Origin: Eriocheir sinensis
Taxonomy: Eukaryota; Arthropoda; Malacostraca; Decapoda; Varunidae
Length of the DNA stretch: 64,000 nucleotides
Reading direction: 5' to 3'
Assembly: GCF_024679095.1 (NCBI RefSeq)
Contig: NC_066576.1
Coordinates: 8,547,502 to 8,611,501 of the forward strand
Below, piece by piece: positions 1-20,055 of this stretch. Under the pieces are notes generated by a model. The model did no database searches. It saw only the letters and a list, made by a program, of their open reading frames with translations, and had not been told where the DNA came from. A program made the translations under genes and the position numbers. Numbering within the stretch: position 1 is the first letter of the stretch; each line of letters starts with the position of its first letter.

Positions 1-27
1 TAGCAGGTGGAGAGGGAGGGACTCAAT

Positions 28-150
28 GGACCAATCAGAGAGCAGGAATGACCTCTAACCGACCAATCAGGAGGCAGGAGACAAAAACCTCAGCCAATCA
101 GGAGCCAGGAGACATAAAGGAGAGGAGAGCAGAACGCGGTTAGCGCCAGA
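28..150 (+). promoter_or_regulatory. Multi-CCAAT promoter of the importin alpha gene
   Basis: Three CCAATCA motifs start at 31, 63 and 94, so they are spaced 32 and 31 bp apart, about three helical turns. They sit in a degenerate repeat of about 31 bp (accaatcagg-aggcaggag). GTTAGCGCC at 139-147 resembles an E2F/CDE-type site. No TATA box is evident. Arrays of CCAAT boxes at this spacing are the classic NF-Y architecture of G2/M-regulated promoters, which suits a KPNA2-type gene. The motifs are seen; the regulation is inferred. Confidence 0.55.
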
Positions 151-237
151 CAAAGACAGGACGCCACGGGGTGAGGGAATTCGCCGCCGCTGCTCCTTTT
201 AAGCCTCCATTACCCTTCTTGCGAGCTCCTGGGCCTG
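150..237 (+). other. Candidate non-coding first exon of the importin alpha gene
   Basis: The coding exon at 3785 is preceded by a strong acceptor (cttctttcag, AG at 3716-3717), so a 5' UTR exon must lie upstream. A consensus donor (CTG|GTAAGC) ends a candidate exon at 237; another donor (GGG|GTGAGG) lies at 171. The transcription start is not visible and the left boundary is nominal. Intron 1 would be about 3.5 kb. Confidence 0.35.
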
Positions 238-239
238 GT

Positions 240-815
240 AAGCATGGCGGGGTGACGGTGGAAGGGGTGAAATAGGGGTGGGAGTGGGGTGAAATAAGGG
301 AGAAGGGGGGAAATAGGGCCGTGGATTGGTAAGGGGAATGGCCGGGTTGATGGAGGCTTCCCGTTGTTATTTCCCTCCATTTTCTTACCTCGCTTTTTCT
401 CTCCATGTTTCCTCCACTGCTCCTCCTCTCCTCTTCTTCTCCCTCTCCACTTTGGCCTCATTTTCCTCTTTTTCCTCCACTTTCCATTCAATTTTCCTCC
501 ACGTCTCAAATTTCATCCATTTTCCATATATCTCATTTTCTCCATTTTCTTCCACTTATCCTCCACTTTTCCTCCCTCCTCCACTTATTTCCATGCATTT
601 TTGAGGGTTTGGCTCCTTGGGGGGTGGAAGAGGGGCTGCCGGTGGGGGGCATGGTGGAGGAACACGTGGTTGGCATCTTCCCTCCATTCCTCCACCTCTC
701 CATACCTCCATCCTTCCACTCGTTAATTATCCATTCATATGACCATCACCCATTAGCTAGTCCGCCCCTCTAGTCATTCCTTCATTAGTTACCGTTGAAA
801 AGGCTGACCGGGTGA
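240..815. other. Start of intron 1, pyrimidine-rich, no gene seen
   Basis: This stretch is dominated by TCC/CCA-rich low-complexity sequence (360-730) that keeps several frames open by chance. No domain, splice logic or mobile element was recognised. Confidence 0.5.
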
Positions 816-1350
816 TTGTATAGAATTGCACCCAACTTGTTAATTACCCATCATTATCACCCTTATACTCACAATTCCCCCATTACTCACCTATGTCTGC
901 CAGGGTTATTATCTACTAGAAATTTCACCCAACTTGTTAATCACCCATTTAGGTAATAACCGTCTCCCAGGGTTTTTACCTAGAATTACACCCCACTTGT
1001 TAATCACCCATTCAGGTTCCCTATTACCCATCACTGTTTTCACCCTTGTACTCACCCTACCCCCATTACATACCAACGTCTGCCAGGGTTTTTACCTTGA
1101 ATTGCACCCACTTGTTAATCACTCGTTCAGGTGCCCCTTTACCCATCACTGTTTTCACCCTTGTACTCACCCTACCCCCATTACATACCAACGTCTGCCA
1201 GGGTAATTACCTTGAATTGCACCCCACTCGTTAATCACCCATTCAGGTTCCCTATTACCCATCACTTCATCCACAATTTTAATGACCATTCCTCCATTAT
1301 TCACCCTTGGAATATCTACCAGGGTAATTACATAGAATTGCACCCAGCTT
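815..1350 (+). repeat. Tandem repeat, about 115-bp unit
   Basis: About five imperfect copies share gaattgcaccc, cttgttaatcaccca, cacccttgtactcaccc and cgtctgccagggt. The two best-preserved units run about 984-1099 and 1100-1213. It lies in intron 1 of the importin alpha gene. Open frames across it are repeat artefacts. Confidence 0.8.
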
Positions 1351-1369
1351 ACACTCCGGTTGTTCAGCT

Positions 1370-1831
1370 GTTAATTGGGCATACAGTTGAAATTGGCGCA
1401 CGGACGAACTTGTCACACTCGGAGCACGAGCTCATTGCATCAGCGCCGTGCGCCGAACTAAGCCAAGACTGGGCTATTTGGGCTTAAGATAACATGGCAT
1501 GGCAGAGCACAGGTTTGGTGGTGTCTCCCAACTTATCAAAATACTTGCAAATTAATATTTTTTCTACTTTTTCCTCTTATTCCACCTCCTTTACCTCATG
1601 TAGAGGGTGAGGAGGGAGCGGGGATCCAGGAGAGTGAGGAGGAGGCCAACTCATGTATGGAGGCACCTCTTAGTTTACTTATGCTACATTAAAAAAAATC
1701 TGAGTAAGATTGAACCAGTGCTTTTTTGAGATATGGGAGTCCAAAGTTTTTGCTCCGAGTGCGATGAGTTCGTGCTCCGAGTGTGACGAGTTTGTCTGTG
1801 CGCCGATTTCACCTGATACCGTTAATTAATT
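1370..1831. mobile_element. Foldback element (MITE-like)
   Basis: The left arm (about 1370-1425; ttaattgggc, ggcgcac, tcacactcggagcacgag) is the approximate inverse of the right arm (about 1757-1831; ctccgagtgtgacga, gcgccgatttcac, gttaattaa). The interior shows no coding sequence. The long imperfect terminal inverted repeats indicate a non-autonomous DNA element; the superfamily is not assignable by eye. Confidence 0.6.
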
Positions 1832-1839
1832 AGCCCCTC

Positions 1840-2640
1840 TAGTGGTTATTACTTCCTCCCCATAGGGTAGGAGGAGGAGGGGGTCATTTTCAAACACCTG
1901 GCAGTGATATGAGTGTTATAGTTGGGCTAGTTTGGGTATTTTCTTGGTTAGGTTGATAAGGTGGTCATTGTGGGGGTGCGAATGGCCACAAATGGTGGTG
2001 TTGGGCAGGGGATTATTGTGAGAGGGTAGCCTACTAATTTTGAGACACTGACTTATTTCTGGACAAAACTTGATGCCGTTTATTATGGAGATTGTATTTT
2101 TTCCAGAAAACACTAAATGACTGACTTATCAATGCCTGTTGTGCACCTGTTGCTGCAGCTGCAAAATAGCTTGCAGAAAGGAGAGGTTGAATTTGCTTAC
2201 TGCTTCTATGTTTCACTCACCGCTCTCAAAGATAACAAGTGAACAAACTAACAAAACCAGGCAAATTAATGTTATTTCAGCTGTGTATTCCCCCAGTGCT
2301 CGTGCGTGGTGGACAGCAGAGCAATTTATTTCTGCTAGGAGGTATTTCTTGCAACACCGGCCTGTGTAGTGTATTGCCGCTGCCATGTCTTGTTCTGTAC
2401 TGCGTTTTTCTGCCGCCACTCACCGTGTGCCGAATAAATGTAAACTAACTAAACCTAACTTAACGTAACCTCCCTAAGAGGGGGAGTGCATTGCTCTCCT
2501 CAACTCCCCTTCTATTTTCTGGAAGTCACCTGTTACTGCACTGCTGCATTCAGGGACCAAAGAAGAATCCCATTGACCAATCCATGTTCTAGGCATTAAC
2601 TTCACCTTTTGACCTTGCTTTCGACCACCTCTTGTTTCTT
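1840..2640. other. Intron 1 interior, nothing recognised
   Basis: No coding, RNA or repeat signal could be supported here. A GAATAAATG hexamer context occurs near 2428, but with no gene 5' of it that would use it. Confidence 0.4.
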
Positions 2641-2775
2641 TTTTAGGAGCAGCGAGTAGCGGGCTTTTTTTTATATTATTTTCTCTCTTTTTTTTTTTTT
2701 TTTTTTTTTGTGCCCTTGAGCTGCCTCCTTTGTTGTAAAAAAAAAATAATAATAATAATAAAAAAAAAAAAGTGC
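2640..2775 (+). repeat. SINE-tail-like dispersed repeat
   Basis: The sequence ggagcagcgagtagcgggc, a T-rich run, tgtgcccttgagctgcctcc, tttgttgtaaaa and an A-rich end recurs at 61020-61095 with the same order. It is a dispersed retroposon-like unit with an A-rich 3' end. No tRNA-like head is visible at either copy. Confidence 0.65.
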
Positions 2776-2923
2776 TAAAGGAAATAAATGAGTGGATGAT
2801 ACAAACAAGTGTTGCTCGTCATTGACAGCTGTACATGAGTATCACTGGTCACAGACAGCTTGTATCTACCTCTCTCCTTGACACCTGGCCTTGGACAGTG
2901 ACTTGTCTTTATTTAAAAATACT

Positions 2924-3252
2924 ATAATCCCTTCATTCCATCTATCCACTCGTGAATGTAGATGTGGGACCTGTGCATTGTTAATTTGGGATTGCATGAA
3001 GATCAACTTTTTTTTAGTGACATTTGAATGTTTGTATACAATTATGCTGATTTGCCTCGATAATACACCGTACAAGCTGCACACGAAAGACAAGCTTGTA
3101 TCAAACAGTATTGTCAGATCCTACTTGAATGAACTATGACCTTTGAAATAATTATAATTCATTTAATTTTAGGCACATTAAAAGACATTCGGCTCTGCAA
3201 GTGCCTATACATAAGGAATTTTGATAATTCATTGCATGTAAATAACTTGGGT
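2924..3252 (+). repeat. Dispersed ~320-bp repeat, copy 1 of 3
   Basis: This segment (landmarks tttgaatgtttgtatac, gacaagcttgtatcaaa, ggctctgcaagtgc) matches both arms of the palindrome at 18493-19300. It lies in intron 1 of the importin alpha gene as a single arm. It has no open frame of note. Confidence 0.75.
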
Positions 3253-3359
3253 AATATTCAAAATAGCAGATTACTGGAAGTTTCGTACCCTACTGTTTCG
3301 TACCGTCCTTCTGGTCATTTCGTACCATTGCATTAAACTTTATTGTTTCAAAGTGAACC

Positions 3360-3455
3360 TTCAAATCCCAGCTTGGTGGCACTGGGCGGGGATTGAACTC
3401 GTGTCCTCCTGAACGCGGCGCCGTCACTCTGTAGACTCAGCCACTGCCTCCCCAT
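3360..3455 (-). mobile_element. tRNA-derived SINE head
   Basis: Read on the minus strand it gives a box-A-like GTGGCTGAGTCTACAG and a box-B-like GAGTTCAATCCCC at tRNA-like spacing. It lies inside a protein-gene intron and lacks a clean acceptor stem, so a SINE head is preferred to a tRNA gene. Confidence 0.55.
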
Positions 3456-3503
3456 ATCTGTTTTATCCATACAAAGTTTGCTCTGTACATACATTGTAGT
3501 GTG

Positions 3504-3681
3504 TAGGATTACTTCATGATGAACATGTGCACATGCGCGTCATCTGATGGCTGATAAGTGCTCTGCTGTAGCCCCGCCCTGCACGTTCTGTGTTGTGGCC
3601 GGTGGTGCACAGAGTGGCTGTCTCCTCCTTTGATTGTAACGTGCTTCTGAACCAATAGTGAAACTGTGTGTTGGTGTCAAG
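3504..3681 (+). repeat. 178-bp direct repeat, copy A, upstream of the start-codon exon
   Basis: This 178-bp segment starts taggattacttcatgatg and ends gttggtgtcaag. It is nearly identical to 6551-6728, equal in length with few substitutions apart from a short diverged patch near its 3' end. It ends 36 bp before the acceptor AG of the exon carrying the initiator ATG. Confidence 0.85.
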
Positions 3682-3784
3682 TGTGATACTGGAGTCTTAT
3701 GTAAACACTTCTTTCAGGCAACCAAGGAGGAACATCTCTCAAAACAGTTCAACCAAAACCGCTAGTCTGGATCCCTCAAACAAA

Positions 3785-12794
<9,010 letters not shown>

Positions 12795-13061
12795 AATGTC
12801 AGTGTGTGTGTCTGGCAAGGGAGGAGCAGCAGCAGGCAGGGTGTGTGTATTCCACAGCGGAATAATGTGATAATGTATCTAACCGTCAATCTCATTTGTC
12901 TAAGTGGCCTCTGGAGCATGTTTTTATTGGGCATTTAGTGGACCCGCTGGTGCCGCTGTGTATGTTTCAAAATTATTTGCTTGATAGGCTGAAGCTTGAG
13001 GAATTATGTGGATTACTTTTTTATATTAGGTAATGGCTTTTTTACCTCTTTCTATTCATCC

Positions 13062-13067
13062 AATAAA
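13062..13067 (+). terminator. Polyadenylation signal of the importin alpha gene
   Basis: AATAAA lies 268 nt after the stop codon and is followed by T-rich sequence. Further AATAAA hexamers occur near 13130 and 13215, so alternative ends are possible. Confidence 0.6.
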
Positions 13068-13069
13068 TG

Positions 13070-14330
13070 TATTTTTATAAGCTGCCTAATGCATTTGACT
13101 CAAATGCTATTTTATTAAGTAAGGGACCAAATAAATTTGTGCCAGATGATTAGAAATTTGATCATCTAGCACAATATATCCTTCTCCACCTGTCAAACAT
13201 ATTTTCCTATATCAATAAAGTTGAAATAAGTCGTCTTGGTCCAAATTACCCTAAAAATACGTATTTTATAAAGTTTCTCTATACCTTATATAGGACAAGG
13301 TATTTTTTCATGTTAGGCTAAGGGCACTTTAGTAATTGTGGATGACCAAGTATACATAGTATAGTATTGAGGGTTGGGTTCACCCCCTTGTAAGTTTTCA
13401 CTCACACATGTAGAGATGCCCAAGCAGGTCTGAACACTTATGATTGCCTTGTGTAATCTGCCACAACACTGAGGTGTCCTGCTTTCCAGATTGAAACTGG
13501 TTACACAGACATCACTGTTACAATTTTAAATAATCTTAGGCAGCCTGTAGTTTTTTACTTTCTCACACTAGCACATTAATCTGTAGTGCAAACTGCATTA
13601 AACTAACGCTGCACCTGTGATTGTACAGTCCATTAACAGTTTGAACCGTGAGGTTAATGTACATTACCCAAAGGCAAAACACCACTGCCCAGTGGTTGGA
13701 ATACTGCTGGGAACCCTGTTACTGTAAGGAATTTGTGCTGTCATTGTTTGGCACTAGGCTATGTATTGATGTTGCCACATCTCTGGTTGACTTGAGTCAA
13801 CTTGAGATCCTCTCCTCCCTTGACCTTGCCACACTGCTCAGTGCTTGGGATTAACAAGTCTGCCCCAGACAACCGTCTTGTTTTCTAGTACTTTTCCATC
13901 CCTTCAATCATCCACATCATACACTCCCATTCATTTCACAAGCACTCCTTTTGATAAACATCCATCTGGTCGTCCTGTAACACATCCTGTCACTCATTCA
14001 TCCATTGTAACCCATAACTTCCACGCTCCACCTGTTCACAATTATTGTGTCTTCCCTTCACTCTTATTATCATCCCTTCTTCCACCCCCTGTGCTTCCCT
14101 CAGTGCTTTACTGACCATCACACTGTACAGAACTATTAATGTGATGTGTGAAACTGAGAATATAAAGTAATCATGTACATAAAAGTGTATTGCACTAAAA
14201 ATGGATCATCACAAAAACTAGTGGTACAAACCTCAAAATAATTTCCTTTGTGTAAAATATCCAGTAAAAACAAAGTCAAGATAACTTCATGGTCATTGGA
14301 GGTCACGGCTCAATAAATATGGGCCTGTTG
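13070..14330. other. Importin 3' flank, nothing recognised
   Basis: AT-rich sequence with short chance frames only. A cytosine/thymine-rich stretch at 13900-14110 keeps a frame open but has no recognisable domain. Confidence 0.4.
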
Positions 14331-14645
14331 GTATTTGTCATTTTCTACCTTATTTATTTTTTTGTGCTGCTTATAGCACCTGTAGGCTTTCTTGCCCATT
14401 GGTGGTGCAGGCAAATTTTATTTATAGTGGCTGTCGTGATGTGTGACTTGGGCCCATGCTTCCCTCCGGTACTCTTGACCGAAGTCGCAAAGTTAGGGTT
14501 GATTGAAGATCTGGGCAGCATGTGGGTAATCTTCTGCCACTGCAATGGTTTGAAAAATCAGCTTGTTTTGGTGGGACTCGAACCTAGGTTCACGGGCTCA
14601 CTACGCCCGCATGCTGACCACTTGGCTACTGCCTCCTCTATTACA
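14330..14645 (-). mobile_element. tRNA-derived SINE
   Basis: Read on the minus strand from 14645 it begins GGAGGCAGTAGCCAAGTGGTCAGC-like text (box A AGCCAAGTGGTCAGC) and contains box B GGTTCGAGTCCCACC. A body follows, with gcctacaggtgctataagc. The same body style recurs at 51310-51600. The 5' head is tRNA-like and the rest is not, which is the SINE pattern. Confidence 0.65.
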
Positions 14646-15469
14646 CATCATAATTTTCTACCTTGATTTGCTTGAGCACCATTTATTCCCTCCCCCCAAA
14701 AATAATGCAGGCCCCAGTATGTATCTTGCTTATATGTTTTGCTGGTGACGTAACTGGTTAATTATTCATTCTCGTGTTCCCATTGTTGCTTTAGGTGAGT
14801 AGGGGTTGCTGAAATGGTTGGCAGAGCTATTTATTTAACCAATGCTTTCATGCTCTATCCGTTGATTTCTCATTGGTACATTTTCTTTTGCTTACCACCC
14901 ATCTTCCTCCTGCTACCACTCTAGGAACAAACATTGGAGGTTTCCATGTTCAGGCAAAATTTTCCATGAAATTGAAAGAAAAAACATCTTGTATGACTGC
15001 TAAGCTTGTACAGTTGTATTACCCAGCATCCAATGCCCTTACTCAAGATACTCTTGGCACTTGGGGTGTTCTAGAATGAGCATCATGTAAACGATATAAA
15101 CTGTTCATAATAGCGTAATTGTTTGTAGTAACATCTGTTCATTGTATGCATACCCTACTATATTTTTTACATTTGGATACTGAAGCAGTGTCGGCTATTA
15201 TGTTCTACTGCATCTTTTATTCACATGAGGTTTCTCAACACACACACACTCGAGACACCGGTCAGGACGGGCGATGTTTACTGTGCTGGGCCCGTCTCCT
15301 ATTTTGACCAGTTTGTAGGATGAATTGGAGTGGATAACACCAGGAGGAAAAGGAGCTCGAGGGAAGGGACAAAGGCCGGATATGTGGAAAGTTTTGTTTA
15401 GTTGGCGCAACATGTGGTCATATGCCGGTCGGATATGTGGATCAGTGACGACGAGTGGAGATGAAAGGT

Positions 15470-16640
15470 ACGATCATAGTTTCTCTGGATTTGCCACTAA
15501 GGAATCTGCTATATACAAAAGAATTCTGCTTTTAGAATGGAAACTAGACAAATGGATTGGAATAGTCAAGAGCAGAGACAAGGAGGACTTGGATAGGGAA
15601 CTACAAAGGGATCTCCGGTCACGAGTATGCAGTTTAGAAGACGGAAAAAAAACCTGATTCAAGAAAATTAAGAGTTGAAAGAGAAGTTGCCAAAATATGA
15701 AAAAAAGATGAAGGAAGGCCTAGGAGTAGCAAGAAAGGAAAATGAAGCCCTGAAAGCAATAGTGAGCAAAAAAGAGCAGAGGGTTAGAGAGGAAGTGTTG
15801 GGTGAAGTGAAGACCTGGAAAGTTGAACATGAAAAAGCTAATGTAAACTTCAAAGAAGTAATTGAAAAGTAACTGAAAGAAGAGAAGGAAAGTATAGAGA
15901 TAGAGGTGGTCAAGGCTTTAAAGAAAAAGTTAGTAAGAGATGTGGCAGATACGAAAAAGTGTAATAATATTTGACATGGAGAAGAATATAACAAACCAAA
16001 AAGGGAAAAGGAAGAACTAAAATCAGTAAAGGGCTTACTTAACCCTAGAACGTCGGCAGACCCTTTTCAGGGCTTTCACGAGTCGTGGCTGTGGTACGGT
16101 GGACCCTAAAAAGGGCTTGCAATAAAACACCTAATTCGAGCTAATTGTAGGCGGTGGTGGCATAGCGCAACCCACCATGAATGCTCTAGGTCATTGTGGT
16201 GGGTGAGTGATCATGAGGTGGGCGAAAATGGTTCCAGAACTGGAGGGATTGTCATATGAAGAAAGATTAAAGGAAATGGACCTGCCAACATTGGAACAAA
16301 GAAGAGAAAGGGGAGACCTAATACAGATTTATAAATTATGGAATAAAATGGAAGTAGATAATGAGAAGTTACTACTAAGAAAGGGAAGAAACACCAGCAA
16401 CACATGAGGACACAGTAAAAAATTGAGAAAAGGAAGATGCTTGAGACAAAAAAAATATAGCTTCCCACAAAGAAACAGAGGTTTGGAACAGACTAAGTGA
16501 GGATGTGTTATCGGCAAAGTGTGCACAACTTTAAGGAAAAGCTGGACAAATATTGATATGGAGATGGGACCACATGAGCATAAGCCCAGGCCCTGAAAAA
16601 CTACAACTTGGTAAACTAGGTAAATACACACACACACACA
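15470..16640 (+). mobile_element. Non-LTR retrotransposon remnant (ORF1-like part joined to a 3' end)
   Basis: Plus-strand frames at 15472-16030 encode a lysine/glutamate-rich coiled-coil-like segment (KNEALKAIVSKKEQRVREEV type), as in LINE ORF1. From about 16210 the sequence switches to a LINE 3' end: YEERLKEMDLPTLEQRRERG then GDLIQIYKLWN, the stretch after the reverse transcriptase in CR1-like elements. It ends actaggtaaatac followed by (AC)n. The reverse transcriptase core is missing. Stops interrupt the frames. A TTAACCCTAGAACG motif at 16039 may mark another element at the junction. Confidence 0.6.
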
Positions 16641-16649
16641 TGAAAAAAA

Positions 16650-17548
<899 letters not shown>

Positions 17549-17557
17549 ATCATAATA

Positions 17558-18495
17558 TCACGTTACTGGACATTTGGATCCCTCATCGTTGTTGTCTGGA
17601 GACTTGCAGCCGAGTGCCTCATGTTCCTGCCTGTGGAGGGCGCGGCCCAGCTTGGTGATGGCCGCATGGCACTGGGGCTCCCACTCCATGGCATGGAGCT
17701 GGCGCGCCGGCACTCTGCCCTGCCAAGCCCCCGCCTCCCGCGCACTGTTCCGGTGGGTGTCCATGTTGCCCTCGTTGGGCCAGGAGTGGGACGCATTGGT
17801 GTGTTCCGCCATGAATACTCGTGTTGATTCTCCCAACACAGAGCTACCAGAGAGGAAATGGAGCGTTGTCCGCGTGGCCTCGACAGAATCTGAAGAAAGT
17901 TCCTCGAGACTGACTTGGATGATCTTGCCGGGGTTGCGCGCGCGGAGGGCAGTGTAGGTTCAAGGTCGGCGTTGAGGTCACGGCATCGCCAGGAAGGGCT
18001 GGCTTCCCAGCTCATCCTGCTGATGGAGGCCAAGGCGTCGCACGGGTTGCGGGTCAGATGAACAACTTTAATGCCAGACGTGTCAAACACCGCCACCAGC
18101 CAGGCCAGCCGTACCCTGATCACCTTCACCGCCATGACGCGCGCCGCGACACAGCGCCCTCAGGTCCAGCCGACGCCCGCACACGCTGTTCCCCTCCCTG
18201 GGCCACTGGAAGCACCGAGCCACTGATGGATGGTAATACTCCACAAACATCCCTTTTCCCTTCAACCAGGCATCAAACTTGTCGTCGAATGTACACTCGA
18301 AGAGGCTCTCGATGAACCTTGGGACGCAGAGCCATTCTGGAAGCAAGGCAACTTGTGGAAGTGGGAGAGCAGCTCAAAGAACAGCACCGAGTAGTTGGCA
18401 GAGGCGAGGATCTGGGCGAGGAGCATCGAGCCACTGCGGGGCAAGGAGCTGACCACCACCAGCCCTTTCTCCTCAAGGGTCTTCTCGCCTACTAT
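17558..18495 (-). pseudogene. Carbohydrate sulfotransferase-like pseudogene
   Basis: Carbohydrate sulfotransferases transfer sulfate from PAPS to glycans in the Golgi. The minus strand shows the 5'-phosphosulfate-binding motif VVVSSLPRSGSMLLAQ (about 18460-18400) and, in another frame, the 3'-phosphate-binding region GIKVVHLTRNPCDALAS (about 18060-18015). In yet another frame comes a C-terminal tail with [19 protein letters not shown] before a stop at 17558. Family-like sequence jumps frame near 18340, 18160 and 17955, so no single frame spans it. The N-terminal anchor and stem are absent: similarity stops where a palindromic repeat begins (about 18493). No introns explain the breaks. Sequencing error at three sites is possible but less likely than decay of a truncated copy. 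Confidence 0.75.
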
Positions 18496-19300
18496 GGTCT
18501 GTTTCATTTCATCTGTCCACCAACAAAGCGGGAATTTTGATGGATGTGGCACCTGCGAATTTCTAGTTCGTGAATACGTGAAAATAAACCGTTGTGATGG
18601 ACATTCAAGCTTATTTTTCAATAATATATTTGAATGTTTATGTATACTACAAAAAAGTCGTTTGTATCGATAACCTAACATACACGCACACCAAAAGACA
18701 AGCTTGTATCAAAAACAAAGTCATATCATGCTCGAACGATCTATGTTTTTTCAAATTCATTGATAGCTCATTTCAGGTATATTAAAAAAAAGACATCTGG
18801 CTCTGCAAGTGCAAATAAAAGGTATCTTAATAATTTACTGTAAGTAAATAACGATTAATATAATCAAAATAACATGAAATAGTAAATAATAACTTGAATG
18901 TGATGCTAGACTATTTCGCATATTAGGCTACCCATGTTATTTACATGCAACACATCCAAATTCCTTATGTACAGGCACTTGCAGAGCCAGATATCACTCT
19001 ATGTACCTGAATGAGATGAAATATGGGTATCTGAAAGGCTATGAATCGTTCGAGTATGATCAGACTATACTGTTTGATATACACGTTGTTCTTTCGTGTG
19101 CTTGTATGGTAGTTATCGATGCAAATCGGCATGTTTGCGGTTCAAATAAGAGGGCTTGAGTTTTTTTTTGTATACACAAACATTCAAATATATCACTGAA
19201 AATATAAAGTTGATCTTCATGCAATCACGAACTAACAATGCGCAGGTGCCACATCTACGTTCGTGAGTGGACATACGGAATGAAACGGACTATATATAGA
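18493..19300. repeat. Palindrome of two ~330-bp dispersed repeats
   Basis: The left arm (about 18493-18855) is the imperfect inverse of the right arm (about 18920-19300). Shared landmarks include gatgtggcacctgcg, atatttgaatgtttgtgtat, gacaagcttgtatcaa and ggctctgcaagtgc. A 60-70-bp spacer separates them. Each arm also matches the single copy at 2924-3252. Confidence 0.8.
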
Positions 19301-20000
19301 TTACTCTGGTGGACGGAATACACGGGGCTGCACACTCGACTCCATCTGGAAGGAGACAAAGAACAGTGATTGTACCATTTCAGGGCTAACATGAATGAAG
19401 TGAAAAGGCTTCTGTTGACTGCTCCACGGTCACCACATCACTCAAATGCATAACACAGCAGTAAACACATCGAGACGGACACCACCTGCACGGAGGACCT
19501 GCACGTACACCGGCTATCCCGTAGCCACAGGGCACGGCACACCATGAGGGGGAGGACAACCCCGAGGACGCAACCCGGTCGCCAATTAAAAATATAGCCC
19601 TTTCATTTTGCCGTTGATTGATACCAAAAACTTTTCTGAAGCCCCAGATATAAAGGAGTTATGGCGATTCGCACCAAAGCGGTTGATTTTCTAAAATTCG
19701 CGGCTTAATGACAAGGGCGCCATGAAATCAAGAGTAACCCAACCATTACTTGAGATGTCTGACTACCGAAACCAATCTTCCAATATTCGCAAGACGGCGG
19801 ATCCTCACTTTAGCCTCGCAAAGGAAGGTAAGCATTCATGTTTTTTGTGTAAGTTCTGAAGCTACATTTAAAATCACTTTATAATGGAGATACACTTTTA
19901 TTGCTAGAAATGCTGGTAATGGTTGTGAGGGTAATAGGATAGGCTATGGCAACCCCGCCCTGACGAAGCATTACGTGAAGTACAGTTATCGGAAGTTTAA
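19300..20000. other. Intergenic stretch, nothing recognised
   Basis: Mixed-composition sequence without an open frame longer than chance, and without recognisable repeat ends. Confidence 0.35.
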
Positions 20001-20001
20001 T

Positions 20002-20002
<1 letters not shown>

Positions 20003-20043
<41 letters not shown>
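20003..20043. repeat. (CT)n microsatellite
   Basis: A pure CT run of about 40 bp, 13 bp beyond the stop codon of the multi-module gene on the minus strand. Confidence 0.95.
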
Positions 20044-20046
<3 letters not shown>

Positions 20047-20055
20047 TGGGCGCCA

